Assembly (NCBI RefSeq): GCF_000014125.1
Contig: NC_008593.1
Span: forward strand, 806,001 to 870,000
DNA length: 64,000 nucleotides
Source: Clostridium novyi NT
GTDB taxonomy: Bacteria; Bacillota; Clostridia; Clostridiales; Clostridiaceae
Direction of reading: 5' to 3'
Position 1 is the first letter of the stretch. Each line of letters starts with the position of its first letter. A program made the translations under genes and the position numbers. The notes beneath the pieces are model-generated. The model worked only from the letters and a program-made list of their open reading frames with translations. It had not been told where the DNA came from and did no database searches. Positions 35,291 through 44,363 of this stretch are shown here, piece by piece.

Positions 35291-36514
35291 TTATTTTGAT
35301 TTACCAATACTATCAACGATAACAGCACATGCTGCATCTCCAGTTATATTAACTGAAGTTCTTATCATATCAAAAATTCTATCTACTGCTATTAATATTG
35401 GAAGTCCTTCTACAGGAATTCCAGCTGATATTAGTACAGCGACTACTAAAAGAGAAGGACCAGGCACACCTGCTTGTCCTATAGAACCTATTGTTGCTGT
35501 AAATATGATTGCAATGTATTGATGGAATCCTAAATGCATTCCAAACATTTGAGCAAAGAAACAGCACACTAGAGCGTAGTACATAGCGTTACCGTTCATA
35601 TTAATAGTAGCTCCTAAAGGAAGTACAAAAGAAGTTGTTTCTTTTTTTACTCCTAATTCTTTTTCGCATATTTCCATACTAACTGGAAGTGTTGCCATAG
35701 AAGATGCAGTTGATAATGCTAGTAACTGAGCTTCATATATTTTTTTAAAGAATTTAATAGGAGATGTTTTTGAAAATGCTTTAATGGAACCTCCATAAAC
35801 CATAAACATGTGTATTAAAAGTCCAAATATGAAAATAATTAAAAGTTTAAAAATAAGTAAAAGAACTTTGTTTCCAAAACTTCCAGTAGCATCAGCCATT
35901 AATGCAAATACCCCGATTGGAGCAGTATACATAACTTTGGTTATAACATATACAAGAGCATCTGTGACACCACTAAAAAATGAGATTACAGTATCTTTAC
36001 GGTCATCTTTTAAAGATGCAATTCCAAATCCAAAGAATAAACTAAAGAATAAAATAGCAAGTATATTTCCCTTTACTAAAGATTCAAAAGGATTCGTTGG
36101 AATAATTTCTTTTATAGTTTGCCAAAATCCTGGCATGGAACCCTTAGAAGCGTATTGAAGTGAGAACATAGACTGTACAGCACTTTTATCAATACCTATT
36201 CCTGGTTTTAAAAATTCTCCTAAAATTAATCCGAGTGCAACTGCTATAGCTGTTGTACCTAAATAATAGGCAAAGGTTGCAAGTCCCATTTTTCCAGCTG
36301 ATTTAGAATTACCAATAGATGCAGCACCAGTAATTATTGATGTTGCAACTAGGGGAATAACCACCATTTTTATAAGTTGCATAAATACATCTCCAAGTGG
36401 AGCAAATATAGATGTCTTACTACCCATTAAAGAGCCTACTAAAATGCCTAGTATCATTGCAATTATAATCCATACACCTAGATTATTAAAAATGCTTTTT
36501 TTCTTCTTTTGCAC
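35291..36514 (-). CDS. Sodium/proton-dicarboxylate or glutamate symporter (DAACS family)
   Basis: Eight-helix plus two re-entrant-loop transporter of the GltP/DctA family. The serine-rich first loop ALSTASSMATLPVSMEICEK and the NMDGT-region equivalent GATINMNGNAMYYALVCCFF are clear; the canonical NMDGT reads NMNGN here, an Asp to Asn change at a cation-related position. The second loop GQAGVPGPSLLVVAVLISAG and the substrate-binding DRIFDMIRTSVNITGDAACA follow. I start at GTG 36514, six bases after GAGGTG; the frame reaches a GTG at 36523 inside that site. Substrate could be glutamate, aspartate, C4-dicarboxylates or cystine. Confidence 0.9.
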   Translation of the reverse strand: MQKKKKSIFNNLGVWIIIAMILGILVGSLMGSKTSIFAPLGDVFMQLIKMVVIPLVATSIITGAASIGNSKSAGKMGLATFAYYLGTTAIAVALGLILGEFLKPGIGIDKSAVQSMFSLQYASKGSMPGFWQTIKEIIPTNPFESLVKGNILAILFFSLFFGFGIASLKDDRKDTVISFFSGVTDALVYVITKVMYTAPIGVFALMADATGSFGNKVLLLIFKLLIIFIFGLLIHMFMVYGGSIKAFSKTSPIKFFKKIYEAQLLALSTASSMATLPVSMEICEKELGVKKETTSFVLPLGATINMNGNAMYYALVCCFFAQMFGMHLGFHQYIAIIFTATIGSIGQAGVPGPSLLVVAVLISAGIPVEGLPILIAVDRIFDMIRTSVNITGDAACAVIVDSIGKSK

Positions 36515-36739
36515 AAAATACACCTCATTTATTTATAAAATAATATGATAAATTTTAAACATATATAGATATATTAAGATAATTTCATAATAAAATCAAT
36601 AAAATAATGATAAATACTCATGCTTTATATTAATTAACCTTAAAATTATCAAAGAATAACAATTAAAGTAAATTTTAATCATATAGTTTTTAAAATAAAG
36701 TATATTTTATATAAGAGAAATTTAAAATAGGAGGAAAAA

Positions 36740-38071
36740 ATGAAAAAATTCTTCAAATCTTTAGTTATAATAATAATTTTTACAATTATAGCTTTGTTAT
36801 TAAAAAAATATCACATAAAAAATTATAAAATTCATGTAAGAGAAGATAATATTAATGTGAACATGCAGTACAAGGGAGTTAAAGGTGCAAAAGATTTTAC
36901 ATTAGATAATGAGAAAAATTTTTATATAGCCTATAAAGATAAAATACAATTAATAGACAAACAAGGTAAAAGCTTTGATGTATTAAAAGATAAAAATCTT
37001 AATATAAATAGTATTGAATATTACAAGGACAATCTATACTTTGCAAGTAATTCATCTGTATATAGTTATGATTTACATAATAAAAAGCTAACAGAAATCA
37101 TAAAAAATATCCCTAATTTTGGAGACTATAATAAAAGTTTAATAAAAATAAATAAAGATTTTTTATATATAACAATAGGAGCAGCTACAAATTCAGGAGT
37201 AGTTGGAGAAGATAATAAGTGGATGAGGGATTATCCTTTTGGTCATGATATTTCTCCCCGTAAGATTATTTTAAAAGGAAATAATTATAATGGTAATACA
37301 GGTGGATTTTTAAATTACGGTACAAAAAGTATACAAGGACAAATAGTACCTGGTCATTTTCCAGGAAATGCTTCTATAATATATTACAATTTAAAAAATA
37401 GAAAAATAAAAAACTTTGCTTGGGGTATAAGAAATGTAAAAGGAATAGATTTTGATAGCAAAGATAAAATTATAGTATCCATAGGAGGTATGGAAAATAG
37501 GGGTTCAAGACCAATAAAGGGAGACAAAGATTATATCTACAGAATAAATAAAGAAAATTGGTATGGATGGCCTGACTACAGTGGAGGAGATCCTGTAAAT
37601 TCACCTAAATTTAAAGATAATAAAAATAGAAGAGTGGATTTTATACTAGATAATCATCCAACAACTAATCCAAGTGCACCTATATATATGCACAAATCTT
37701 TAGGAACACTAGGAAGCCTTTTTGTAGATAAAAGTGGCATAGTAGGAGAAAAAAATTCTATATGTTTTTTTGACAATAAAGAAAAAAAGTTATTTTCGTT
37801 AAATAAAAAAGGAATAGTAAAAGAGAAGGTAGAATTTTATAAAGAGTGTAACATAACAAGTATAAAAAACATATTTAATAATATATATTTATTAGATTCA
37901 AATACTGGAAATATATACAATATAGGATATAATAATAATTGTGGAGAAAATATATCTAATAAGCCTATAATTGTTTTTATATCAATATTAATAATTATTA
38001 TGATAATTTCTATATTAAAGATTTTCATTTCTAAATTAACAAAAGAAAAAAATAAAAATTACTTAGTTTAA
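36740..38071 (+). CDS. Membrane-anchored propeller protein, glucose/sorbosone dehydrogenase-like
   Basis: Residues 7-24 are an N-terminal helix, 45-400 a beta-propeller and about 410-430 a C-terminal helix, so the propeller should sit outside the cell between two anchors. Segments such as SLIKINKDFLYITIGAATNSG, GIRNVKGIDFDSKDKIIVSIGG (given here only in part) and NWYGWPDYSGGDPVN match soluble glucose-dehydrogenase-like propellers. Whether it binds PQQ or is an enzyme at all is unclear; anaerobes seldom make PQQ. ATG follows AGGAGG. The phospholipase-C-like gene starts 17 bases after it, so they form an operon. Confidence 0.8.
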   Translation: MKKFFKSLVIIIIFTIIALLLKKYHIKNYKIHVREDNINVNMQYKGVKGAKDFTLDNEKNFYIAYKDKIQLIDKQGKSFDVLKDKNLNINSIEYYKDNLYFASNSSVYSYDLHNKKLTEIIKNIPNFGDYNKSLIKINKDFLYITIGAATNSGVVGEDNKWMRDYPFGHDISPRKIILKGNNYNGNTGGFLNYGTKSIQGQIVPGHFPGNASIIYYNLKNRKIKNFAWGIRNVKGIDFDSKDKIIVSIGGMENRGSRPIKGDKDYIYRINKENWYGWPDYSGGDPVNSPKFKDNKNRRVDFILDNHPTTNPSAPIYMHKSLGTLGSLFVDKSGIVGEKNSICFFDNKEKKLFSLNKKGIVKEKVEFYKECNITSIKNIFNNIYLLDSNTGNIYNIGYNNNCGENISNKPIIVFISILIIIMIISILKIFISKLTKEKNKNYLV

Positions 38072-38088
38072 GGAGAATCAGATATACT

Positions 38089-38808
38089 ATGAAAACAATA
38101 TTAGAAAGAGCTTTTGGCAAAACAGCTAGAGGTGTTATGGTAGCTGTGAATCCCATAAAAAAGGCAGTAATAAAAACACATTGCATTACTCATAAATATA
38201 TAAATAATAAATCTTTAGAACTTCTAAAAACTCAAGGATATATCCACGAATATAGATATTTTAAAAATTATATAAATGATATAAATGCTGGAGTAACTTG
38301 GGCTGATCAGGATTTGAAAAGTATAAATCACTTTTATCATGTTGATGAAAGAAAAGGTATATATGGATTTTCAAATGCATTAGAAGAATGCAAAAAATAT
38401 TATAAGTTATCATTAAGATATCTAAAAATAGGTGATGTTCATAAAAGTATGTTTTTCTTTGGAGCAGCTTGTCATTTAATACAAGACACCACTGTACCTC
38501 ATCATGTAAATAATAGACTTTTAAAAAAACATAGAGATTTTGAACTATGGATTATAAAGCAAATACTTCTAGGATATAATTTTGAAACAGATAAAGATAT
38601 AAAAAGGTACAGAAGTGTAGAAGAATACATACAAACCAATGCACTTATGGCAAATACAGTTTATTTTAGATATAATTATATGAAAAATAAAGAAGAAAAG
38701 TATATGAAAGTTGCACCTATAATAATAGAAGAAGCTCAAATAACTACTGCAGGTTTTATGCTTGATTATTATGATAAAATAAAAAATACAATTTCATTAT
38801 TTGAATAA
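38089..38808 (+). CDS. Zinc-dependent phospholipase C-like protein without signal peptide
   Basis: 239 residues. Metal-site residues of the alpha-toxin/PLC fold are visible in order: TWADQD (Asp73), NHFYH (His81/84), HLIQD (His129, Asp133), VPHH (His138/139) and HRDFE (His148, Glu152), plus an early THCITHKYI. Secreted PLCs need a mature N-terminal Trp as a zinc ligand; here there is neither signal peptide nor Trp at that place, and about 30 extra residues (MKTILERAFGKTARGVMVAV) come first. It lacks the C-terminal membrane-binding C2-like domain of alpha-toxin. Probably a cytoplasmic or spore-related relative, not a toxin. Co-transcribed with the propeller gene upstream. Confidence 0.85.
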   Translation: MKTILERAFGKTARGVMVAVNPIKKAVIKTHCITHKYINNKSLELLKTQGYIHEYRYFKNYINDINAGVTWADQDLKSINHFYHVDERKGIYGFSNALEECKKYYKLSLRYLKIGDVHKSMFFFGAACHLIQDTTVPHHVNNRLLKKHRDFELWIIKQILLGYNFETDKDIKRYRSVEEYIQTNALMANTVYFRYNYMKNKEEKYMKVAPIIIEEAQITTAGFMLDYYDKIKNTISLFE

Positions 38809-38823
38809 TATCTGAGTGTAGAG

Positions 38824-38863
38824 AAGATATTTCTTCCGGTAAATGGAGGAGATATCTTTTTTG
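38824..38863 (+). terminator. Terminator after the PLC-like gene
   Basis: AAGATATTTCTTCC (38824-38837) pairs with 38845-38858 (14 bp with two G-T pairs), 7-base loop, then TTTTTT. Confidence 0.85.
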
Positions 38864-38909
38864 TATAGAAATACTATAATTAATTACAAAAAATGTAAAA
38901 GGTGTTTTT

Positions 38910-39491
38910 GTGCAAAATGAAAAGGAAGGTGCATTTAAATTGAATAATGAAATTGTTATAAACATGGAGAAAAAAGTTTTTAATGGAGATATTCTAGATA
39001 TAGGTATGGATAACTATGGTGTAATATATAATATATATAAAAAAAGTAACACAGATTTTAATGTTGAGTATATAGATAATAAAAAAGGACTAGATTTTAT
39101 AAAGAATAATTCTTATGATATATGTGTTATGTTTCTATCTTTTAGTAGTATAATGTTAAAAGCAAATAAGCAAAAACTTGTTAAAAAAATATGTGATTAT
39201 TTAAGAGAAGATGGACTTTTTTATATATGGGATTTAGATAAAAAATATGGAAAAATATTAAATGAAAATATAAAAGTGAAAATAAGTGATGATATTACAA
39301 AACAGATTATTTTTAAAGAGTTTAATATATTTAAAGAGAGTTCTTATGAAAGCACTAAAAATATATTAAATGACTTTTTTGATATAATAGATTTTAAGTG
39401 TTCTGATGGTGGTTATTACATAAAGGCACAAAAGAGAAGGAGAAGTGAATATGAAAAAGTTGAAAACATTATTAGTGGGGATAAATTCTAA
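38910..39491 (+). CDS. Class I SAM methyltransferase-like protein
   Basis: 193 residues with a degenerate methyltransferase motif I (NGDILDIGMDNYGVIYN), an acidic position after the second strand (VEYIDNKKG), SYDICVMFLSFSS as motif IV region and LREDGLFYIWDL as the post-motif strand. The glycine-rich loop is poor (GMDN), so SAM binding is uncertain. Start GTG 38910, 5 bases after AAAGGTG. Its last 41 bases overlap the start of the radical SAM gene, so the two are likely translationally coupled and may act together. Confidence 0.75.
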   Translation: MQNEKEGAFKLNNEIVINMEKKVFNGDILDIGMDNYGVIYNIYKKSNTDFNVEYIDNKKGLDFIKNNSYDICVMFLSFSSIMLKANKQKLVKKICDYLREDGLFYIWDLDKKYGKILNENIKVKISDDITKQIIFKEFNIFKESSYESTKNILNDFFDIIDFKCSDGGYYIKAQKRRRSEYEKVENIISGDKF

Positions 39492-41223
39492 GTACATACA
39501 TTCAAATTTGGCTGTTAGATATTTAAGAGAATATACTAAAGAGTTAGATTATGAATGTAAAATTAGAGAGTTTTCTATTAACGATAGAAGAGAAAGAATA
39601 TTAAAGGAAATAATAAGTGAAGAAGCAGATATAATAGCTTTTTCTTGTTATATATGGAATATAGAACTTATAAAAGAACTTGCAAATTTAATAAAAATTG
39701 TTAATAGTAATATAAAAATAATTTATGGTGGACCAGAAGTAAGTTTTGATGGAAGAGAATTTTTAACATTAAATCCAGGTGAATATTTGATTGAAGGGGA
39801 AGGGGAAGAAACATTTAAAGAGCTTATTGAATTTGAAATTTATAATTTTAAAAGTAAAATTTTACACAGTAACTCAAAAAATAACTTTACTAATGAGGAT
39901 AGTTTTGGTAAAATTGATGGAAATAACAAATGTATTAACGAAATTAAAGGTCTCTTCTATAAAATTGATGAAAAAGTATTTTATAATAGCAAAAGAAAAA
40001 ATATAGACATTAATCAAGTAGTATTTCCGTATGATGAAAATGACGATTTGAAAAATAAAATAGTTTACTATGAAGCTTCAAGAGGATGTCCTTATGGATG
40101 CAAATATTGTTTGTCCTCTGTAGATAAAAATCTTAGATTTAGAAATATAGAAACTGTAAAAAAAGAATTAAAATATTTTATAGATAAAGAAGTTAGATTA
40201 GTAAAATTTGTAGATAGGACTTTCAACGCTAATGAACAATTTGCAATAGATATTTGGCAATTTTTAATTGAACAAAATACAAATACAAAGTTTCATTTCG
40301 AAATATCAGCTAATATTCTTACAGAAAAACAATTCAATGTATTATCAAAGTCACCTAAGGGAAGATTACAATTTGAGGTAGGAGTACAAACAACAAACAA
40401 TAAAATTTTAAGAAATATAAATAGATATGTAAATTTTAAAGATATAGAAGAAAAGGTTGAAGAAATAAAAAAATTAAATAATATAAGTCAACATTTAGAT
40501 CTAATAGCTGGACTTCCAGGAGAAGATTTGAATTCTTTTATAAATTCATTTAATGATGTTTATTCAATAAAACCTGAAGAAATACAGTTAGGATTTTTAA
40601 AATTACTAAAAGGTTCCCCTATGCTTGAAGAAAAGGATAAATGGGGCATGAAATATTCTCCATATCCACCTTATGAAATATTAAGCACCAAGGACATAAG
40701 TTATGATGAGATATTACTTCTTAAAAAAGTAGAAGCTATGGTTGATAAATATTATAATTCAGGTAAATTTAATAATATTATAAGTTATTTTGAATTAAAA
40801 TTTGATACACCTTTTGAGTTTTATTATCAATTAGGTGAATTCTTTGAACAAAAAGGATATTTTGATAGAAATATTTCAGGAACCGACTATTATAAGGTAT
40901 TTTTAGAGTTTAACAGTGAAAAACTAAGAGAAGATAATAACATATTAAAAGATATTATAAAATATGATTATGTTAAATACAATAAAAAAAGTTGGGTGCC
41001 TAAATTCCTAGAAACAAAAATTCATAAGAAGCTTACAAATGAAATTAAAGAAAAAATTATAGAAAATAATCCTAAAGCAAATAAAAATAAATTGTATTTG
41101 CAAGAATTTAATATAGATATAAATGAATTTATATTGAGGAAAAAAATTATAAAGAAAAATATATATTTAGTTTATGATGGTGAAAATGAAAATAATATAA
41201 CAGATGTAACTAGCATAATATAA
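39451..41223 (+). CDS. B12-binding-domain radical SAM protein (DUF4080 type)
   Basis: 590 residues. An N-terminal cobalamin-type Rossmann domain (LLVGINSKYIHSNLAVRYLR, IIYGGPEVSFDGREFL) is followed by the radical SAM core with Cys213-x3-Cys217-x2-Cys220 (ASRGCPYGCKYCLSS), the SAM-binding FEVGVQTTN and HLDLIAGLPGEDL, then a DUF4080 C-terminal region. Such proteins are common in anaerobes; none has a settled reaction I can name. I start at ATG 39451, 8 bases after AAGGAG; a GTG two codons earlier is too close to that site. It overlaps the methyltransferase-like gene by 41 bases. Confidence 0.9.
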   Translation: MKKLKTLLVGINSKYIHSNLAVRYLREYTKELDYECKIREFSINDRRERILKEIISEEADIIAFSCYIWNIELIKELANLIKIVNSNIKIIYGGPEVSFDGREFLTLNPGEYLIEGEGEETFKELIEFEIYNFKSKILHSNSKNNFTNEDSFGKIDGNNKCINEIKGLFYKIDEKVFYNSKRKNIDINQVVFPYDENDDLKNKIVYYEASRGCPYGCKYCLSSVDKNLRFRNIETVKKELKYFIDKEVRLVKFVDRTFNANEQFAIDIWQFLIEQNTNTKFHFEISANILTEKQFNVLSKSPKGRLQFEVGVQTTNNKILRNINRYVNFKDIEEKVEEIKKLNNISQHLDLIAGLPGEDLNSFINSFNDVYSIKPEEIQLGFLKLLKGSPMLEEKDKWGMKYSPYPPYEILSTKDISYDEILLLKKVEAMVDKYYNSGKFNNIISYFELKFDTPFEFYYQLGEFFEQKGYFDRNISGTDYYKVFLEFNSEKLREDNNILKDIIKYDYVKYNKKSWVPKFLETKIHKKLTNEIKEKIIENNPKANKNKLYLQEFNIDINEFILRKKIIKKNIYLVYDGENENNITDVTSII

Positions 41224-41234
41224 ATTTAAGTAAA

Positions 41235-41274
41235 ACTATAAAGCAATATTTTTTTTAAAATATTGCTTTATAGT
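41235..41274 (+). terminator. Long inverted repeat, possible terminator
   Basis: ACTATAAAGCAATATTTT (41235-41252) pairs perfectly with 41257-41274 around TTTT. It is not followed by a T-run, so as an intrinsic terminator it is atypical. Confidence 0.6.
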
Positions 41275-41345
41275 GAATAATGAAGAAAAAACACGAAAAA
41301 TATTCAAAAAAAACTGAAGATTTATTAAAATCAAATTTTTTAATT

Positions 41346-41375
41346 TTGTAATATTAAGCTATAAAGGTTTATAAT
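41346..41375 (+). promoter_or_regulatory. Promoter of the V-ATPase operon
   Basis: TTGTAA (41346-41351), 18-base spacer, TATAAT (41370-41375), about 95 bases upstream of the first start codon. Confidence 0.55.
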
Positions 41376-41398
41376 ATATATACTAAACTGTTATTAAT

Positions 41399-41432
41399 AC
41401 CATATAACATGCTTTCAAGTATTTTATATGGT
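41399..41432 (+). promoter_or_regulatory. Leader hairpin of the V-ATPase operon
   Basis: ACCATATAA (41399-41407) pairs with TTATATGGT (41424-41432) in the untranslated leader, 16-base loop, no T-run after it. Its role, if any, is unknown. Confidence 0.35.
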
Positions 41433-41468
41433 TTTAGAATATTAATAAAAATGAAGGTGGTGATAAGT

Positions 41469-41795
41469 TTGGCACTGGAAGTTATCAAAGAAATAAAGTC
41501 TTCAGAGGAAAAAGCTATGGAAATCATAAAATCAGCTCAAGTAGAAAGTAATGAAATTATTAAAAATGCTCATAATAAAGCTGATGAAGAATACAAAAGA
41601 ATTTTGAACACATCTAAAGAAGAAGCAAATAGAATTTTAGAGGAAGCAATATCTAAAGCAAAAGAAGAGGCACTTCCAATAATTCAGCAAGGAGAGAAAG
41701 AAGTGCAAGAGATAAAAAGTGTTTGTGCTAAAAAAAGAGATGAGGCAGTAAATTTAGTAATTGAGAGGATAGTGAATATCAATGGCAATAGTTAA
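41469..41795 (+). CDS. ntpF: V-type ATPase subunit NtpF (peripheral stalk, G/H-type)
   Basis: 108-residue, almost entirely helical and charged protein (ALEVIKEIKSSEEKAMEIIK onward) with the heptad pattern of V/A-ATPase stalk subunits; it pairs with subunit E to form the stator. I start at TTG 41469 because AAGGTGG lies 8 bases before it; the longer frame reads back through the untranslated leader. First gene of the nine-gene operon in the Enterococcus hirae order F-I-K-E-C-G-A-B-D. It overlaps ntpI by 14 bases. Confidence 0.88.
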   Translation: MALEVIKEIKSSEEKAMEIIKSAQVESNEIIKNAHNKADEEYKRILNTSKEEANRILEEAISKAKEEALPIIQQGEKEVQEIKSVCAKKRDEAVNLVIERIVNINGNS

Positions 41796-43737
41796 GATGA
41801 ATAAATTTACTTTGCTTGCCTTTGAAAAGGATAAGGAGGAGTTACTAAAAAGGTTACAAGAATTTGAAGGAGTTCAGTTTGTAGATCTTAAACCTCAGCT
41901 AGAAAATGAAGAATTGAGTTTTTTAAAAACTTTAGCTTCAGATAAAAAAACATTGGACTTACAAGAAAAAATCTCAAAAATTAAATTTTGTTTAGATTAT
42001 TTAAAGCCATATACAGATAAAAAAGGAGCATTACAAGCTTTAAAAGAAGGTACCAAAACTATAAGTTTTAAGGAGCTTGAAGATTCTGTAAAAACAATAA
42101 ATTGGAACAAAATTTATGATGAATTAAAGTCTAGAGAAGATAGAGTAAACGAACTAAATAATGAGGAAACCAAGATAAAAACTGATATTGTTTCATTAGA
42201 ACCTTGGAAAAACTTCGATGGTAAATTTCAAGATTTATATGATTTGAAACTAACGAGTTATTTTCTTGGAACTATACCTTTAGCATTAAAAAATGATCTT
42301 ATGGAAAGTTTAGAAGAAAGTAAATTACAGTACTATTTTGAAGAGATAAATACAACTAAGGATGAAATGTATATACTAGCAATGACACTAAAGGAATATG
42401 AAAAAGATTTTAGTAAGATTTTGAGAACATTTGGATTTTCAAAAATATCTTTAAGCTATAGTGGCAACCCAGTTGAAACAATAAAAGAGTTACAAGGTAA
42501 AGTTAAAAGTATATATGATGAAAAAGATAGCATAATAAGTGAACTCAAGAAGTTTAATAAGTGTGAAGAAGATTTAGAGTTAGTATATGAATATTATTCT
42601 AATGAATTATGTAGGGAAAATGCTAAATTAAATTTCTTAGAATCAAATAATATAGTTGTTATACAGGGGTGGAACACCGTATCAAGCAACAAAACCTTGG
42701 AAACAATTGTTAAAAAAATGTCAAAGAATCCCTATTGTTTAACCTTTGAAGAGGCAAATGATGAAGAAGTACCTATCAAATTAAAAAATAATGGATTTGT
42801 AGAACCCTTTGAAAGTATTACAGAAATGTATTCACTTCCAAATTACAAAGAAATAGATCCAACGCCTGTTATGGCAATATTCTATTTTATATTCTTTGGA
42901 ATGATGCTTTCAGATGCAGGATATGGATTAGTAATGGTAGTTACTACATTACTTGCTTTAAAACTTTTTAAACTAGATAAAGCAATGAAAAATTTTATGA
43001 AATTATTTTTGTATCTAGGAATTTCAACAGTGATTTGGGGAGCTATATATGGAGGATGGTTTGGTGATGCATCTTCACAATTTATGCATAAAGTAGTTCC
43101 GTATCTATTAAGTCCTTCTAATCAAATAATGGTAGTACTTGGCTTAGCTGTAGTTCTAGGTGTTATACACATATTTGTTGGACTTGGAATGAAAGCCTAT
43201 ATTTTATTAAAGCAAGGAAAAGTTTTAGACACTATATATGATGTAGGGCTATGGTATATATCCCTTATAGGAATATTCTTAATGCTCGGCAAAGTTGGAG
43301 GTTCTATAGGCAAGATAATGGTTATAGTAGGTTTTGTAGGACTTGTACTAACACAGGGAAGAGATGCAGACACAATTGGTGGAAAACTAGGTGGAGGAAT
43401 ATATGGACTTTATGGAATTACAGGATATATTGGAGATATAGTTTCATATTCCAGACTTTTAGCATTAGGTCTTGCAACAGGATTTATAGCAAATGCATTT
43501 AACCTAATGATAAATCTTATACCAGCACCAGTTAAGTATTTTGTAGGACCTATTATATTTATAGGTGGTCATCTATTTAATTTAGGAGTAAATGCATTAG
43601 GTGCATATGTACATTCAAGTAGATTACAATACCTAGAATTTTTTAATAAGTTTTATGAAGGTGGAGGAAGAAAGTTTACTCCATTTAAATCAGTAAGTAA
43701 GTTTATGAATGTGTCTAATGAAGAAATTGACAATTAA
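41782..43737 (+). CDS. ntpI: V-type ATPase subunit I (membrane stator)
   Basis: 651 residues: a hydrophilic N-terminal half (about 1-340) with coiled coil that links to the stalks and a C-terminal half with about seven to eight helices, including the FFGMMLSDAGYGLVMVV and YSRLLALGLATGFIANAFN segments; the Arg in the latter is the expected essential residue facing the rotor glutamate. It forms the ion half-channels. Start ATG lies inside the end of ntpF. Confidence 0.95.
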   Translation: MAIVKMNKFTLLAFEKDKEELLKRLQEFEGVQFVDLKPQLENEELSFLKTLASDKKTLDLQEKISKIKFCLDYLKPYTDKKGALQALKEGTKTISFKELEDSVKTINWNKIYDELKSREDRVNELNNEETKIKTDIVSLEPWKNFDGKFQDLYDLKLTSYFLGTIPLALKNDLMESLEESKLQYYFEEINTTKDEMYILAMTLKEYEKDFSKILRTFGFSKISLSYSGNPVETIKELQGKVKSIYDEKDSIISELKKFNKCEEDLELVYEYYSNELCRENAKLNFLESNNIVVIQGWNTVSSNKTLETIVKKMSKNPYCLTFEEANDEEVPIKLKNNGFVEPFESITEMYSLPNYKEIDPTPVMAIFYFIFFGMMLSDAGYGLVMVVTTLLALKLFKLDKAMKNFMKLFLYLGISTVIWGAIYGGWFGDASSQFMHKVVPYLLSPSNQIMVVLGLAVVLGVIHIFVGLGMKAYILLKQGKVLDTIYDVGLWYISLIGIFLMLGKVGGSIGKIMVIVGFVGLVLTQGRDADTIGGKLGGGIYGLYGITGYIGDIVSYSRLLALGLATGFIANAFNLMINLIPAPVKYFVGPIIFIGGHLFNLGVNALGAYVHSSRLQYLEFFNKFYEGGGRKFTPFKSVSKFMNVSNEEIDN

Positions 43738-43826
43738 GTAAAGCGATATTTCAATATTGTAAATTTTTAGAATATTGCGAAAAATATTAAGTAAAAATAA
43801 ATTTTGGTAATTAGGAGGAAGAAATT

Positions 43827-44327
43827 ATGAAAACTTTTATGGAATTTATGATTCAAAATGGGGGAATAGTGCTTACATTATTAGGTGCTGGACTTGCAAC
43901 ATTTTTACCAGGTATAGGATCAGCTAGAGGTATAGGTTTAGTTGGTGAAGCGGCAACAGGGGTTGTTACAGAAGATCCTGAGAAATTCGGTAAAGCTTTA
44001 ATCCTAGAATTACTACCAGGTACTCAAGGATTATATGGGTTTGTTACAACAATTATAATTCTTTCAAAAATAGGTTTACTAACTGGTAATTTATCAACTA
44101 TAAGTCTTGGAACAGGATTCCTTTTACTATTAGCATCATTACCAATAGCTTTTGCTGGTTGGAGATCAGCTATATCACAAGCTAAAACAGCTGCAGCTGG
44201 AATGACAATACTTGCAAAAAAACCAGAGCATGTTATGAAGGGTGTACTTTTTGCAGTAATGGTTGAAACATATGCATTATTAGGATTCGTATCATCTCTA
44301 TTAATGATATTATTTATTCAATTATAA
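43827..44327 (+). CDS. ntpK: V-type ATPase subunit K (rotor ring proteolipid)
   Basis: 166 residues, four helices made of two related hairpins. The ion site equivalent to E. hirae NtpK (L61, T64, Q65, Q110, E139) is present as Leu63, Thr66 and Gln67 in LLPGTQGLYGF, Gln118 in AISQAK and Glu147 in VETYALLGF. This set indicates Na+ rather than H+ coupling, as inference from the known structure. An extra Glu61 sits in the second helix. ATG follows AGGAGG. 89 bases separate it from ntpI. Confidence 0.95.
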   Translation: MKTFMEFMIQNGGIVLTLLGAGLATFLPGIGSARGIGLVGEAATGVVTEDPEKFGKALILELLPGTQGLYGFVTTIIILSKIGLLTGNLSTISLGTGFLLLLASLPIAFAGWRSAISQAKTAAAGMTILAKKPEHVMKGVLFAVMVETYALLGFVSSLLMILFIQL

Positions 44328-44363
44328 AAATGAGAATATAACAGTGATAGGATGTGAAGACGA

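Noticed and set aside
38089..38808. Alpha-toxin or secreted phospholipase C gene
   Set aside because: No signal peptide, no N-terminal Trp of the mature form and no C2-like domain; called a PLC-like protein only.
39791..40006. 71-residue plus-strand frame inside the radical SAM gene
   Set aside because: Out-of-frame shadow of a well supported gene.
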